From Chinchilla lanigera (lineage: Eukaryota > Chordata > Mammalia > Rodentia > Chinchillidae), in NCBI RefSeq assembly GCF_000276665.1, contig NW_004955416.1, positions 7,927,735 to 7,991,734 of the forward strand: 64,000 nucleotides of DNA. The letters are read 5' to 3'. The translations under genes and the position numbers were made by a program. The notes under the pieces are model-generated. The model was not told where the DNA came from, made no database searches, and saw only the letters and a list, made by a program, of their open reading frames with translations. Every line of letters starts with the position of its first letter. Position 1 is the first letter of the stretch. This document shows, in pieces, positions 32,401 to 35,341 of this stretch.

Positions 32401-34032
32401 GCCCTCATTCACTGTGCTCCAGCCACCCTAGCCTTCCTTTTCCAAATGTATTGTTACTTCTTTTCTCATGACTTTACAATTATTTCTTCTGACTATAATG
32501 GTCTTACTTAGACCTCCAAATGGCTCTGACTATTCAGAAATCAGGTAAAATACTACCTTTTTTTAAAATTAAGTTTACAACTAAGGTACAATTTAGATAT
32601 ACACAATGATCACAATCCTCATAGGGAATCTGTACCTGTGCATGATATATCTTACTTCCTCTTTTTTCCCATTTCCCTACCCTCTCTGCAACCCCTCTTC
32701 CTCTCCTTATTTACAAAGCTTTGTTTCCATTTGATATGCTACCTTTTAAAATAAGGCACATTTATTTACTGGTTTACAGACTTAGTGCCTCCCTCATTTA
32801 GATTATAAGCAAGAATAAATGAACAACTCAGTGACTGATGGAAAGTAAATTAATATTCCTGACAACAAAGTGAGTCAATGAGGGCAGAGATCTTATCTGA
32901 TCAATTTTTGTACTCACTCACTCCTCACAGATGCTTTATATTACATAAATGTTTGCTAAAGTGACTTCACTGGATCTTCAAAAATCCACATCCAGGCCAG
33001 GAGCAGGTGCACATGCCTGTGCACATGCTACTCAGGAGTCTAAAGCAACAGAATGGCAAGTATAAGGCCAGCCTGTGCAACTCAGCAAGACCTTGTCTCA
33101 AAATAAAAAGTGAAAAGGGCTGAGGATATAGTTTAGTGTGAAAAGTCTGGGTTCAATCCTTAGCGTTACAAAAAATAAAGAAATGAAAAACCCAAACACC
33201 CATGTTCTGTATAAATGAAGTCTATCTGGAAAATCTTTGGCATTTTGTCAAAATGTGTTGATAACTTTCCCTAACTTTAGTAAACTGTTTAGATTATAAA
33301 CATTCTGCCTTATCTCTTACCTTTAGCCACTTTCTGCTTTTCTTCAACTTAGAGAAGTTATATAAATTTCCCTTGTCAGATTTTGATTCTGTATAAAGAA
33401 ACATAAAGAAAAAAATGAAAGAATGACTGTCCCAAGAGAAAGGATAGTTCGAAGAGGAATCTCATGCCACACTGACCTGACTGCAGAACTCCATTGAGTG
33501 AATATGGGTTTAACATTCCAGAATTGCTTGCTCCAGAAGTTTCACCAAGCAATGAATTTGGAGGCTCTTCCTTTACTTGTATTAAGGGATCCCCAGACTG
33601 GGGCAATAAAGGATTACTGTCATCCAGTCCATCTTCACTGTCATCGCTATAAATTGCAGAACAGTGAAATCATACATTATGGCAATATATTATAAGTTAA
33701 TGTCAGTAGACCTGGACACTTTACAGAAGAAATTTATGTTTTGAAAAAAAAGTGGCTGTGCATTACTTGAAAGAAGAAAATAGAAACTATCAAACAGTAA
33801 AAATTATAAAATACTTAACCAAAACCTGCAGAGATCATGGGAATCAGAAATGTGCCAAAACATTATACTGCAAAGATAGAACACCACACCTAGAAATGCT
33901 CCTGTTGAAAATGGCTGATGTTTGTCGCAGGAAATGGTCCAACCGGAGGGCCCGCTCCAGGTACTGAAGATAGAGGGGCTTTGCCAGCTCACTGCAGCCG
34001 CCATCGTCCCCGGCATCCAGCTCCGAGGCCAT
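2409..34032 (-). CDS. INO80: INO80 chromatin-remodelling ATPase, 5' 18 coding exons (partial gene)
   Basis: INO80 is the catalytic Snf2-type ATPase of the nuclear INO80 complex, which slides nucleosomes and acts in transcription, replication and DNA repair. Eighteen minus-strand exons join in frame: 33890-34032, 33477-33646, 33321-33388, 30923-31081, 27933-28053, 26614-26828, 20380-20433, 19341-19544, 15421-15616, 13833-13900, 12672-12881, 12130-12210, 11220-11315, 7453-7512, 6770-6912, 5227-5311, 3592-3709 and 2409-2494. They total 2277 nt, exactly 759 codons, and each internal boundary has a GT donor and AG acceptor. The protein matches mammalian INO80 (about 1556 residues in human) nearly residue for residue from memory. 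Residues about 290-410 are the HSA/DBINO region; Walker A DEMGLGKT is at 544-551, Walker B DEAQ at 653-656, motif III at 678-687. The window ends before the second RecA lobe. Identification is by recalled family sequence, not by a search. Confidence 0.97.
2561..2681 (-). mobile_element. B1 SINE
   Basis: GAGACAGGATCTCATACAG to TGCTGGGATTATAGGC, 67 bases upstream of coding exon 18. Confidence 0.9.
3088..3236 (+). mobile_element. B1 SINE
   Basis: GCCAGGCATGGTGGCAC to AGCAAGATCCTGTTTC. Confidence 0.92.
3592..3709 (-). CDS. INO80: INO80 coding exon 17 (residues 692-731)
   Basis: 118 nt bounded by TTTCTAG|CTC and GAGA|GTAAGT. It encodes [20 protein letters not shown] then [19 protein letters not shown] and one further base. 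[10 protein letters not shown] is the strongly conserved Snf2 segment after motif III. Confidence 0.97.
4243..4607 (+). mobile_element. hAT-Charlie MITE (MER20-like) with nested B1
   Basis: It starts CAGGGGTCAG and ends TACCCCT, with internal AATAAAGTTTTACTGAAACA and AAAATATTTACTGTCTGG matching the mammal-wide hAT family consensus as I recall it. A B1 (4305-4428) is inserted with target duplication TGCCATCTA. Confidence 0.7.
4305..4428 (-). mobile_element. B1 SINE nested in hAT MITE
   Basis: GAGACAGGGTTTCACC to TGAGATTACAGGTATG. Confidence 0.9.
4667..4940. mobile_element. Mariner/Tigger-like MITE with TA target duplication
   Basis: Terminal inverted repeats CAGTGGTACCTTGGTTCA and TGAACCAAGGTACCACTG style ends are flanked by TA at 4665-4666 and 4941-4942. 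A B1 (4777-4901) is inserted inside. No transposase; a non-autonomous fossil. Confidence 0.85.
4777..4901 (-). mobile_element. B1 SINE nested in mariner-like MITE
   Basis: GAGACAGGGTCCCATTATG; the far end is truncated after CTGCCTCAGCCT. Confidence 0.9.
5227..5311 (-). CDS. INO80: INO80 coding exon 16 (residues 663-691), motif III
   Basis: 85 nt bounded by GGGCAG|T and GCCGAG|GTAGGT. It encodes [20 protein letters not shown] then [19 protein letters not shown] (678-687) is Snf2 motif III, which couples ATP hydrolysis to DNA translocation. Confidence 0.97.
5312..6167. other. Intron 5' of coding exon 16: nothing recognised
   Basis: AT-rich single-copy-looking sequence without a repeat I can name. 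Short frames here are chance. Confidence 0.6.
6168..6324 (+). mobile_element. B1 SINE, well preserved
   Basis: GCCAGGCATGGTGGCACACG to GCGAGACCCTGTCTC; the internal AGCCTGGGCTAC...AGCATGAACTGC duplication is visible. Confidence 0.95.
6636..6735. repeat. AT-rich (TATACA)n-like tract
   Basis: Imperfect ATACATATAC repeats, about 35 bases downstream of the coding exon 15 donor. Confidence 0.7.
6770..6912 (-). CDS. INO80: INO80 coding exon 15 (residues 616-663), Walker B
   Basis: 143 nt bounded by TTACAG|AAG and TCCAG|GTAATG. It encodes [20 protein letters not shown], then [20 protein letters not shown] and ALKSSS. DEAQ at 653-656 is motif II (Walker B); its Glu coordinates catalysis and corresponds to human Glu653. 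Confidence 0.97.
7330..7417 (+). mobile_element. ID SINE with target duplication
   Basis: Flanked by TAAGTATGTACGTATAT at 7313-7329 and 7418-7434. It is 19 bases from the coding exon 14 donor side. Confidence 0.95.
7453..7512 (-). CDS. INO80: INO80 coding exon 14 (residues 596-615)
   Basis: A 60-nt, 20-codon, phase-0 exon: [20 protein letters not shown]. Acceptor TTCCAG|GTG, donor AGTCAG|GTAACT. It is part of the first RecA-like lobe. Confidence 0.95.
7513..8439. other. Intron 5' of coding exon 14: nothing recognised
   Basis: Contains a short (CA)n near 7680-7712. The rest is unassigned and could include very old repeats. Confidence 0.5.
8440..9115 (+). mobile_element. Old L1 3' end (ORF2 end and 3'UTR)
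   Basis: Decayed versions of the L1 segments TATACCCAAAAGCAATGAAA, CCATCAACAGATAAATGAAT and GTTTGGAAAGTTTATGCCAAG occur in order, followed by an old L1 3'UTR (ATGAATGTACTTAATGC). Confidence 0.8.
9261..9293. promoter_or_regulatory. Back-to-back CTCF-like motifs
   Basis: The minus strand at 9261-9280 reads CCAATAGATGGCAGTGTTGC, fitting the CTCF consensus CCA..AG.(G/T)GGCA(G/C). The plus strand at 9281-9293 reads CCAGCAGAGGGAC, a weaker CTCF-like core. The two abut and point in opposite directions. They lie outside recognisable SINEs, in the intron between coding exons 13 and 14. Confidence 0.5.
9628..9715 (+). repeat. Probable source of the 10999-11087 duplication
   Basis: An 88-bp stretch in non-repetitive sequence, about 1.3 kb from its copy. 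The absence of SINE sequence on its flanks suggests this is the original. Confidence 0.75.
9860..10005 (-). mobile_element. B1 SINE
   Basis: GAGACAGGGTCTCACTATG to GCTGGGATTACAGGTGTG. Confidence 0.92.
10077..10160 (-). mobile_element. ID SINE
   Basis: TTTTGGTACTGGGAATCGAA to GAGCTACATCCCTAGCCC. Confidence 0.9.
10316..10420 (+). mobile_element. Old B1-like SINE
   Basis: CAGGCATGAGAGCATC, GGCAGCTGAGGCAGGAGG. Confidence 0.6.
10694..10843 (-). mobile_element. B1 SINE
   Basis: GAGACAAGGTCTCACCATG to ACGGATTACAGGCATGC. Confidence 0.9.
10912..11128 (+). mobile_element. B1 SINE split by an 88-bp pasted segment
   Basis: B1 body 10912-10998 (CATAATCCCAGCACTTAGG to TCCTGTCTC plus A-run), then foreign 10999-11087, then a second B1 3' end 11088-11128 (GGGCTACATAGCCCAGATCC). 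Confidence 0.85.
10999..11087 (+). repeat. Copy of an 88-bp segment inserted in a B1
   Basis: CAGCTGCCTCTCACCGCC through AGAGAAACTGTC is a copy of 9628-9715 with only a few differences. It sits between B1 sequence ending in an A-run and a second short B1 3' end (GGGCTACATAGCCCAGATCC), so one copy was pasted into a SINE. Confidence 0.85.
11220..11315 (-). CDS. INO80: INO80 coding exon 13 (residues 564-595), motif Ia
   Basis: 32 codons bounded by TTGCAG|AGA and TTTAAG|GTAAAA. It encodes [20 protein letters not shown] then [25 protein letters not shown] (571-583) is Snf2 motif Ia. Confidence 0.97.
11665..11885 (+). mobile_element. MIR SINE
   Basis: ATCCTCATTTAATTCTCAC, AAGGAAACTAAGTCTCA and CTGACTCCAGCATCC type segments follow the MIR consensus. 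Confidence 0.75.
11886..12129. other. Intron between coding exons 12 and 13: unassigned remainder
   Basis: After the MIR at 11665-11885, no repeat or regulatory motif recognised. Confidence 0.5.
12130..12210 (-). CDS. INO80: INO80 coding exon 12 (residues 537-563), Walker A
   Basis: 27 codons in phase 0, bounded by CCCCAG|GGT and GCTGAG|GTGGGT. It encodes [20 protein letters not shown] then [15 protein letters not shown] at 544-551 is the nucleotide-binding P-loop (motif I) of Snf2 ATPases. Skipping this exon would keep the frame but remove ATP binding. Confidence 0.98.
12672..12881 (-). CDS. INO80: INO80 coding exon 11 (residues 467-536), ATPase entry
   Basis: 70 codons bounded by TTCTAG|ACT and GAGCAG|GTAAAT. 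It encodes [20 protein letters not shown], then [20 protein letters not shown] and [20 protein letters not shown]. The last part is the Q-motif/N-terminal strand of the Snf2 ATPase ([12 protein letters not shown], residues about 520-531). Confidence 0.97.
12882..13484. other. AT-rich intron, nothing recognised
   Basis: 13000-13350 is strongly AT-rich with ATATCAT/ATATTAT runs. Confidence 0.6.
13485..13520. repeat. 36-bp perfect pyrimidine-purine tract (Z-DNA-prone)
   Basis: Eighteen consecutive YR dinucleotides (CG, TG and CA only) with several CpG steps, nearly palindromic around ACGCGT. This is the composition that most readily adopts Z-DNA. It lies in the intron between coding exons 10 and 11. 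Confidence 0.85.
13573..13662 (-). mobile_element. ID SINE
   Basis: T-run, GGTACCGGGAATTGCACTC, GAGCTATATCCCCAG; CTCTGCC repeats at both flanks. Confidence 0.92.
13833..13900 (-). CDS. INO80: INO80 coding exon 10 (residues 444-466)
   Basis: 68 nt bounded by TTCAG|ATAG and CCCGG|GTGAGT. It encodes [20 protein letters not shown] then QAR, in phase with both neighbours. It is part of the linker before the ATPase. Confidence 0.95.
14107..14232 (+). mobile_element. B1 SINE
   Basis: GGGCTGGGCATGGTGTTGC to AGGACCTTGTCTGG. Confidence 0.88.
14300..14472 (-). mobile_element. B1 SINE
   Basis: T-run, GAGGCAGGGTCTTCC to GGGATTACAGGCGTGTGCC. Confidence 0.92.
14483..14720 (-). mobile_element. Possible L1 3'UTR fragment
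   Basis: AATACATAATGTTTACATTC followed by a C/T-rich stretch (TCCCCTCTCCCTTCCCTCC), similar in layout to the reversed L1 3'UTRs at 32556 and 35055 but more diverged. Confidence 0.4.
14943..15000 (+). repeat. Direct repeat flanking coding exon 9, copy A
   Basis: AAATACCAAACTATCTTATG followed by CATCAAGAATCTTGTT and GAGAGATGAT; its partner is at 16013-16080. The family was not recognised. Confidence 0.7.
15028..15108 (-). mobile_element. B1 SINE, truncated
   Basis: GAGATAGGAGCTCACTATG to CTCCTTCCTCAGTC. Confidence 0.85.
15421..15616 (-). CDS. INO80: INO80 coding exon 9 (residues 379-444)
   Basis: 196 nt bounded by CTTCAG|GCC and TATG|GTGAGT. It encodes [20 protein letters not shown], then [36 protein letters not shown] and one further base. 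The segment links HSA/DBINO to the ATPase core. Ala replaces the Thr I recall in human in NITQEDY. Confidence 0.96.
15617..16287. other. Intron 5' of coding exon 9: mostly unassigned
   Basis: Only the 16013-16080 copy of a direct repeat stands out. Confidence 0.5.
16013..16080 (+). repeat. Direct repeat flanking coding exon 9, copy B
   Basis: AATACCCAAACTGAACTATC, then CATCAAGAATCTTGTT and GAGAGATGAT, diverged from 14943-15000. The two copies bracket coding exon 9 (15421-15616). Confidence 0.7.
16288..16392 (+). mobile_element. Old B1-like SINE
   Basis: AGCCAGGCACAGTGGGG, CACAGCAGGACTCTATC. Confidence 0.6.
16393..16859. other. AT-rich intron, nothing recognised
   Basis: Unassigned sequence leading into an L1 3' end. 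Confidence 0.5.
16860..17410 (+). mobile_element. L1 3' end with polypurine 3'UTR
   Basis: GGAAACAGCCTAAATGTCC, GGAATGGATAAAGAAGATG and ATGGATGCACCTTGAGACC are L1 ORF2 3' sequence. They are followed by a G/A-rich 3'UTR and the end AAATGTGATCATTATGTGTA shared with 39893-40980. The reading frame opposite the polypurine tract is spurious. Confidence 0.9.
17773..17913 (+). mobile_element. B1 SINE, first of a head-to-tail pair
   Basis: AAGCTGGGCATAGTGGTGC to GAGACCCTGTCTC. Confidence 0.9.
17918..18058 (+). mobile_element. B1 SINE, second of the pair
   Basis: GGGGCTGGCATGTTGGCAC to AAGATCCTGTCTC. Confidence 0.9.
18412..18571 (+). mobile_element. B1 SINE
   Basis: AGCTGGGCATGGTAGCAT to CAGCCTGTCTC plus A-rich tail. 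Confidence 0.9.
18578..18655 (+). mobile_element. ID-like SINE fragment
   Basis: GGTCTAGGGATGTAACTCAG, ACCTGCCTAGTGTG. Confidence 0.65.
18686..18768 (-). mobile_element. ID SINE
   Basis: AGAACTCACAACCTCATGC, GAGCCATATCCCCGGGC. Confidence 0.85.
18850..19334 (+). mobile_element. LTR fragment (ERVL/MaLR-like) ending beside an INO80 donor
   Basis: The 3' part (TGAAACCTCTACACACTG, AACCTTTCCTCC, GGTATTTTGTC, ending TAAGACA) matches the 3' end of the 45853-46251 LTR. The 5' limit is uncertain and an ID element (18961-19075) is inserted in it. The element ends at 19334, so only six bases of intron separate it from coding exon 8. It is antisense to INO80. Confidence 0.6.
18961..19075 (+). mobile_element. 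ID SINE, young subfamily, target duplication
   Basis: GGGCTGGGGATTTAGCTCAG with the AGAGAAAAAC tail. Flanked by AAGAGTAGCCTA at 18949-18960 and 19076-19087. Inserted in an LTR fragment. Confidence 0.95.
19341..19544 (-). CDS. INO80: INO80 coding exon 8 (residues 311-378), HSA/DBINO core
   Basis: 68 codons bounded by TCTCAG|CTT and GGGAG|GTATGG. It encodes [20 protein letters not shown] and on through [20 protein letters not shown] to LDEEMRE, the long basic helix of the HSA domain that carries the actin/Arp module and contacts linker DNA (family knowledge). The donor is only six bases from the 3' end of an LTR fragment ending at 19334. Confidence 0.97.
19764..19838 (+). mobile_element. ID SINE, decayed
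   Basis: GGGCCAGGGATATAGCGCAG to GTCCTGGGTTTGAC. Confidence 0.85.
19843..19873. repeat. Microsatellite (AC)n after an ID element
   Basis: ACACAC run, interrupted once, at the 3' end of the 19764 ID copy. Confidence 0.85.
19965..20115 (+). mobile_element. MIR SINE
   Basis: AACAATAGCTATTACTGCC and CATCTAATCCTCACAACATCC. Confidence 0.7.
20380..20433 (-). CDS. INO80: INO80 coding exon 7 (residues 293-310)
   Basis: A 54-nt exon, 18 codons in phase 0: [18 protein letters not shown]. The acceptor is TTTTAG|GCC and the donor AAAG|GTAACA. It lies within the HSA/DBINO region. Because its length is a multiple of three, skipping would keep the frame (inference). The 1000-base gap is about 450 bases upstream in the intron. 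Confidence 0.95.
20641..22050 (+). mobile_element. Possible LTR-type repeat interrupted by the 1000-N gap
   Basis: 21998-22050 (GATGAAACCTGTACAAACTG, ATAAATCTTTCCCCC) resembles the 3' end of the two LTR copies. The left flank 20641-20889 is non-AT-rich and unrecognised. Class and extent are uncertain. Confidence 0.3.
20890..21889. other. Assembly gap, 1000 N
   Basis: Exactly 1000 unknown bases in the intron between coding exons 6 and 7. The round number suggests a placeholder length. No INO80 codons are lost, since the reading frame is continuous across it. Confidence 0.99.
22051..22075. repeat. Microsatellite (AAT)n
   Basis: Seven AAT units following an A-run. Confidence 0.85.
22201..22432 (+). 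mobile_element. B4 SINE
   Basis: B1 half CCAAGCATGGTGATACAC, ID half GTAGGGATGTAACTCAAG. Confidence 0.85.
22433..22726. other. Intron, nothing recognised
   Basis: Unassigned; no splice-worthy exon of INO80 expected here because the joined frame is complete. Confidence 0.5.
22727..22814 (+). mobile_element. ID SINE, young subfamily, target duplication
   Basis: GGGGCTGGGGATTTAGCTC to CCCGGTACCGGAG; flanked by AAAAGAAACA at 22717-22726 and 22815-22824. Confidence 0.95.
22948..23035 (+). mobile_element. Old ID SINE
   Basis: CACTAGGGATTTTACCTCAG, CTGGCTTCAATCCCC. Confidence 0.75.
23210..23370 (-). mobile_element. B1 SINE
   Basis: GAGACAGGGTCTTGCTATA to GTGATTGCAGGCAAGG. Confidence 0.9.
23371..23846. 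other. Intron, nothing recognised
   Basis: Single-copy-looking sequence. Confidence 0.5.
23847..24045 (+). mobile_element. B4 SINE
   Basis: AGCTGGGCATGGTGGCCC, then AATGGTAGAGTGCCTAGC and CTGGGTTCAGCCCCC. Confidence 0.85.
24184..24404 (+). repeat. Direct duplication of a 75-bp AT-rich unit
   Basis: GAATTTCTTTTTTCTTAG...TTAGCATTAACC...TTTAGG occurs at 24184-24257 and again at 24330-24404, almost identical, separated by short TTTTCTTAGAA repeats. This looks like local slippage or tandem duplication. Confidence 0.8.
24541..24672 (-). mobile_element. ID SINE fragments
   Basis: AGGTACTGAAATTGAACTC with GCCAGGCAGGTG at 24541-24612; a second scrap CCTCATGCTTGCCAAGC at 24640-24672. Confidence 0.7.
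24807..24955 (-). mobile_element. B1 SINE
   Basis: GAGACAGGGTCTCACTATGC to GGGATTACAGGTATAC; CCCTAATTTTA on both sides. Confidence 0.92.
25072..25168 (-). mobile_element. B4/ID fragment
   Basis: GACTAAACCCAGGACCTTG and ACTGAACTGTATCTC. Confidence 0.7.
25553..25702 (-). mobile_element. B1 SINE
   Basis: GAGACAGGGTCTTGCTATG to GCTGAGATAATAGGTG. Confidence 0.92.
25753..25826 (+). mobile_element. Old ID SINE
   Basis: GGGCTGGGGCTATAGCTCC to GTCCTGAGTTTGC. Confidence 0.8.
25836..25973 (-). mobile_element. B1 SINE, old
   Basis: TGACAGACTAGCCTTGAATT to CAGGTATGCGCTATC. Confidence 0.8.
26051..26138 (+). mobile_element. ID SINE with target duplication
   Basis: Flanked by CAGAAAGGCAGGAT at 26036-26049 and 26139-26152. 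Confidence 0.95.
26181..26208. repeat. Microsatellite (ATC)n
   Basis: About eight perfect ATC units, next to an ID insertion. Confidence 0.9.
26614..26828 (-). CDS. INO80: INO80 coding exon 6 (residues 221-292)
   Basis: 215 nt bounded by TTGCAG|CTAAG and CCAAAG|GTAAGG. It begins in a very basic run ([14 protein letters not shown]), a plausible nuclear-localisation region by composition, followed by [31 protein letters not shown] and [20 protein letters not shown]. The last part begins the HSA/DBINO helix that binds actin, ACTL6A (Arp4) and ACTR8 in the complex (family knowledge). Confidence 0.96.
26829..27932. other. Intron between coding exons 5 and 6: no transposon seen
   Basis: About 1.1 kb without a recognisable SINE or LINE, unusual in this window. 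Purine-rich near 27280-27360. It may be conserved or simply unhit. Confidence 0.55.
27933..28053 (-). CDS. INO80: INO80 coding exon 5 (residues 181-221)
   Basis: 121 nt bounded by CTTCAG|TTA and AAAG|GTTAGT. It encodes [20 protein letters not shown], then [20 protein letters not shown] and the first base of the next codon. The aromatic segment followed by a lysine-rich segment is conserved in vertebrate INO80; its function is unassigned here. Confidence 0.96.
28145..28256 (+). mobile_element. ID SINE, young subfamily, target duplication
   Basis: GGGCTGGGGATTTAGCTCAG to GGTTCCCGGTACCAGAG; flanked by AAAGGAAATTGCAG and AAAGGAAATTACAG. About 90 bases upstream of coding exon 5. Confidence 0.95.
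28275..28787. other. Intron, nothing recognised
   Basis: Unassigned. Confidence 0.5.
28788..28952 (+). mobile_element. B1 SINE with G-rich tail
   Basis: AGCTGTGTGTGGTGGTGC to AAGACCTTGTCTC, then GGGGCGGGGCGTGG in place of an A-tail. Confidence 0.9.
29185..29398 (+). mobile_element. B4 SINE with extra B1 3' end
   Basis: GGCCAGGTGTGGTGAAGC, an inserted GAGACCCTGTCTC piece, then GGAGCTCAGTGCAAAGGCC. Confidence 0.85.
29463..29598 (+). mobile_element. B1 SINE, first of a pair
   Basis: CCAAGTGAGGTGGCACAT to AGAACCTGTCTC. Confidence 0.9.
29600..29710 (+). mobile_element. B1 SINE, second of a pair
   Basis: CCCAGACATGGTGGGTAC to GAGACCCTGTCC; internally deleted. Confidence 0.85.
29806..29879 (+). 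mobile_element. 5'-truncated ID SINE with intact target duplication
   Basis: The copy starts inside the element (CCTGCCTGGCAAGTGC), lacks the A box and keeps the B box and tail. Flanked by AAACCTCTCTGAATT at 29791-29805 and 29880-29894. Confidence 0.95.
30150..30655 (+). mobile_element. Old L1 3' end
   Basis: CATAGCAGTACTGCC, TGGCAATAAAAAGGAATGAA and ATTTGTATGAAATATCTGGAA are decayed L1 3' sequence, ending TATCAATAAAGCTGT. Confidence 0.75.
30658..30830 (+). mobile_element. B1 SINE with internal insertion
   Basis: AGCTGGGTGTGGTAGCAC, then ACATACATAAACACACAGG, then AACCCCAGCACTCAGG. It ends about 90 bases from coding exon 4. Confidence 0.85.
30923..31081 (-). CDS. INO80: INO80 coding exon 4 (residues 128-180)
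   Basis: 53 complete codons bounded by TTTCAG|AGC and GAG|GTGAGA. It encodes [19 protein letters not shown], a run of four glutamates, then [20 protein letters not shown] and NKYSKDKE. The Asp/Glu run is one Glu longer than my recollection of human, which would explain why all later motifs (for example Walker B Glu654) are one position past the human numbering. Two overlapping reading frames here are shadows. Confidence 0.96.
31445..32020 (+). mobile_element. Old L1 3' end, split by a B1
   Basis: AAATATCCGTTAATTGCC and ATTATATGATTCAATTTA lie before the B1 at 31623-31790; GATTGGTGGCTTCCGGGGAC and GCTAAACTGTACACTTTAAA lie after it. Confidence 0.75.
31623..31790 (+). mobile_element. B1 SINE nested in L1
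   Basis: TAGCCAGGTGTGGTGGCAC to AAGACCTTGTCTC. Confidence 0.9.
32197..32228. repeat. Microsatellite (ATCT)n
   Basis: ATCT tetranucleotides, partly imperfect. Confidence 0.85.
32229..32268 (-). mobile_element. ID fragment
   Basis: TTTTGGTGCTGGGGATTAAA following the ATCT tract. Confidence 0.55.
32330..32960 (+). mobile_element. L2 LINE 3' end, split by an L1 insertion
   Basis: CTAAGGCCCTATGTGATCAG and TGTGCTCCAGCCACCCTAGCC are L2 3' sequence. After the inserted L1 (32556-32745) the L2 tail resumes with TGAGGGCAGAGATCTTATC and AAATGTTTGCTAAAGTG. Confidence 0.75.
32556..32745 (-). mobile_element. L1 3'UTR fragment inserted in an L2
   Basis: The reverse complement matches the 3' end of the 39893-40980 L1 (polypurine tract, then AATGATCAC and AGATATACACAATGATC). 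CTACCTTTTT and GCTACCTTTTAAAAT flank it as a likely target duplication. Confidence 0.8.
32994..33180 (+). mobile_element. B4 SINE
   Basis: CTCAGCAAGACCTTGTCTC, then GGGCTGAGGATATAGTTTAG. About 140 bases downstream of the coding exon 3 donor. Confidence 0.85.
33321..33388 (-). CDS. INO80: INO80 coding exon 3 (residues 105-127)
   Basis: A 68-nt exon bounded by TACAG|AA and AAAG|GTAAGAG. It encodes [20 protein letters not shown] then WLK, a lysine-rich stretch; the fourth residue is Ser where I recall Cys in human. It ends in phase 0. Confidence 0.95.
33477..33646 (-). CDS. INO80: INO80 coding exon 2 (residues 48-105)
   Basis: The acceptor reads TTATAG|C, and that C completes the split serine codon of the previous exon. 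The exon encodes the acidic segment [20 protein letters not shown], then a stretch containing [15 protein letters not shown] (IQVKEE looks like a SUMO-consensus-type VKEE site; inference) and ends NGVLQS plus one base at CAG|GTCAGT. Length 170 nt. The segment is predicted to be disordered. Confidence 0.96.
33890..34032 (-). CDS. INO80: INO80 coding exon 1 (residues 1-48, start codon)
   Basis: The ATG is at 34032-34030 and opens [19 protein letters not shown], the mammalian INO80 N-terminus with a few substitutions. The exon carries 47 codons plus two bases (AG) and ends at a donor reading AG|GTGTGG. The acceptor for the 5'UTR part is either GCAG at 67-70 past 34000 (exon start 34066) or CGACAG slightly upstream (exon start 34074). 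The initiator context is weak at -3 (T) with G at +4, and an ATG 19 bases upstream opens an overlapping short frame. This is probably exon 2 of the gene, with exon 1 non-coding in the CpG island at about 62.5 kb. Confidence 0.97.
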
Positions 34033-34051
34033 AGAACAAATCTGTCTTCAT
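33989..34051 (-). other. Overlapping upstream ORF at the INO80 start
   Basis: An ATG at 34051, 19 bases upstream of the INO80 start and in another frame, opens a 20-codon reading frame that stops (TGA) at 33989-33991 inside the coding sequence. Both ATGs fall in the same exon if the acceptor is at 34066 or beyond. The uORF ATG has a weak -3 base (T). Overlapping uORFs usually lower translation of the main frame; whether this one is used is inference. Confidence 0.6.
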
Positions 34052-34339
34052 GCACAAGCACTCCAACTGCACGGCTGTCGAATGGAAATAAGTAGTGAAA
34101 AATGTACTTATCCTCCCTTTCTCTTGCCTGCTTCCTCTCAATATGAACAGAAATCAGATCTTGTAGAATGCAAGACAATGAAAGACAACAAACTGTATAA
34201 AGATCATGATAAAGCTCATTAGACACTGCCTCCCAATGCAAAGGCAGATATTAAAGATGAAGAATATCAAAATACAGACATTGTCATTGCAATGGAAACT
34301 CATACTTTAAAAAAAAATAGTACCTTAGAATGCACACCA

Positions 34340-34424
34340 GGGGCTGGGGATTTAGCTCAGCGGCAAAAGCGCCTGCCTGGCAAGCGCGAGGTCGTGAGTT
34401 CGGTTCCCGGTACCAGAGAAAAAC

Positions 34425-34457
<33 letters not shown>
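34340..34457 (+). mobile_element. ID SINE, young subfamily, target duplication
   Basis: GGGCTGGGGATTTAGCTCAG to GGTACCAGAGAAAAACC plus a long A-run; flanked by TAGAATGCACACC and TAGAATGCATACC. Inserted in intron 1 about 270 bases upstream of coding exon 1. Confidence 0.95.
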
Positions 34458-34460
<3 letters not shown>

Positions 34461-34757
34461 GAATGCATACCCATGTCCCCTTCTCCCAACAATGAACAAT
34501 TACTAACAAACACTATGAAAAAATAGCTATCCAAATCTATACCACATGCTCACTGATGTACAACTCAGAGAGGAAAAGAATATGGGAGCACTTCTCACCA
34601 TTACCTTTAAAACAGCAGCTTCTTTCTTCAATCTGTAAATATGTTCCTATGTATTTGTGAGGCATCCTATTTACAGGGAAATAGGTATATTGGCAGAGTA
34701 TTTTACAATTCCTTGTAAAATGCCATTGTGAATAAAATTTTAAAATGATTTAGAAAA

Positions 34758-34868
34758 TTTAGCTATGTGTATTGGCACATGCCTGTAATCTTAGCACTTG
34801 GCAGGCTGATAACCACAAGTATGAGGCCAGCCTAGGCTACACAGTGCAAACCTGTGTCTCAAAAACCA
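34758..34868 (+). mobile_element. Old B1 SINE
   Basis: TAGCTATGTGTATTGGCAC to AAACCTGTGTCTC. Confidence 0.8.
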
Positions 34869-35054
34869 AAACTGAAACACAACAAAATTTAGAAATTGGA
34901 GCAAAGAGAATAAAAGTAAGTGAAAGACATAGGTAGGGTCTGAGCATCTATTTGCCACTTTCCTTTGCTAAAGACAATGTTAGAAACTTAATGTCCTCAC
35001 TACAGAAACAGTGGGTGTGACAACTTTCCCCAACTGTCTTTTACATAATACCTT

Positions 35055-35225
35055 CTATCTCTTTGAAAAAATTTTATGGGTACATTTTAGATGTACATAA
35101 TGATAACATTCATCATAGGGAATTTGTACCTGCACATGATATATCTTTTCTTCTCTTCCCCCCCCATCCCTCTCCCCTCCCTTCATCTTCCCCTCCTTAT
35201 TTACAGAAGTTTTCTTTCCATTTTA
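35055..35225 (-). mobile_element. L1 3'UTR fragment
   Basis: The reverse complement matches the same L1 3' end as 32556-32745 and 39893-40980, including the polypurine segment and GGTACATTTTAGATGTACA. Confidence 0.85.
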
Positions 35226-35341
35226 GCATCTTCTGCCTTTAAAGACTTATGGGGTTAAATCAGGATTAAATAATGAAACACCTCAGAGTGATTAACCACC
35301 ATCTGACACACAGTGAATACTCAAAAAACTATGAATTATTT

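Noticed and set aside
33804..34241. 145-residue frame over INO80 coding exon 1
   Set aside because: Out-of-frame shadow of the coding exon and its 5'UTR.
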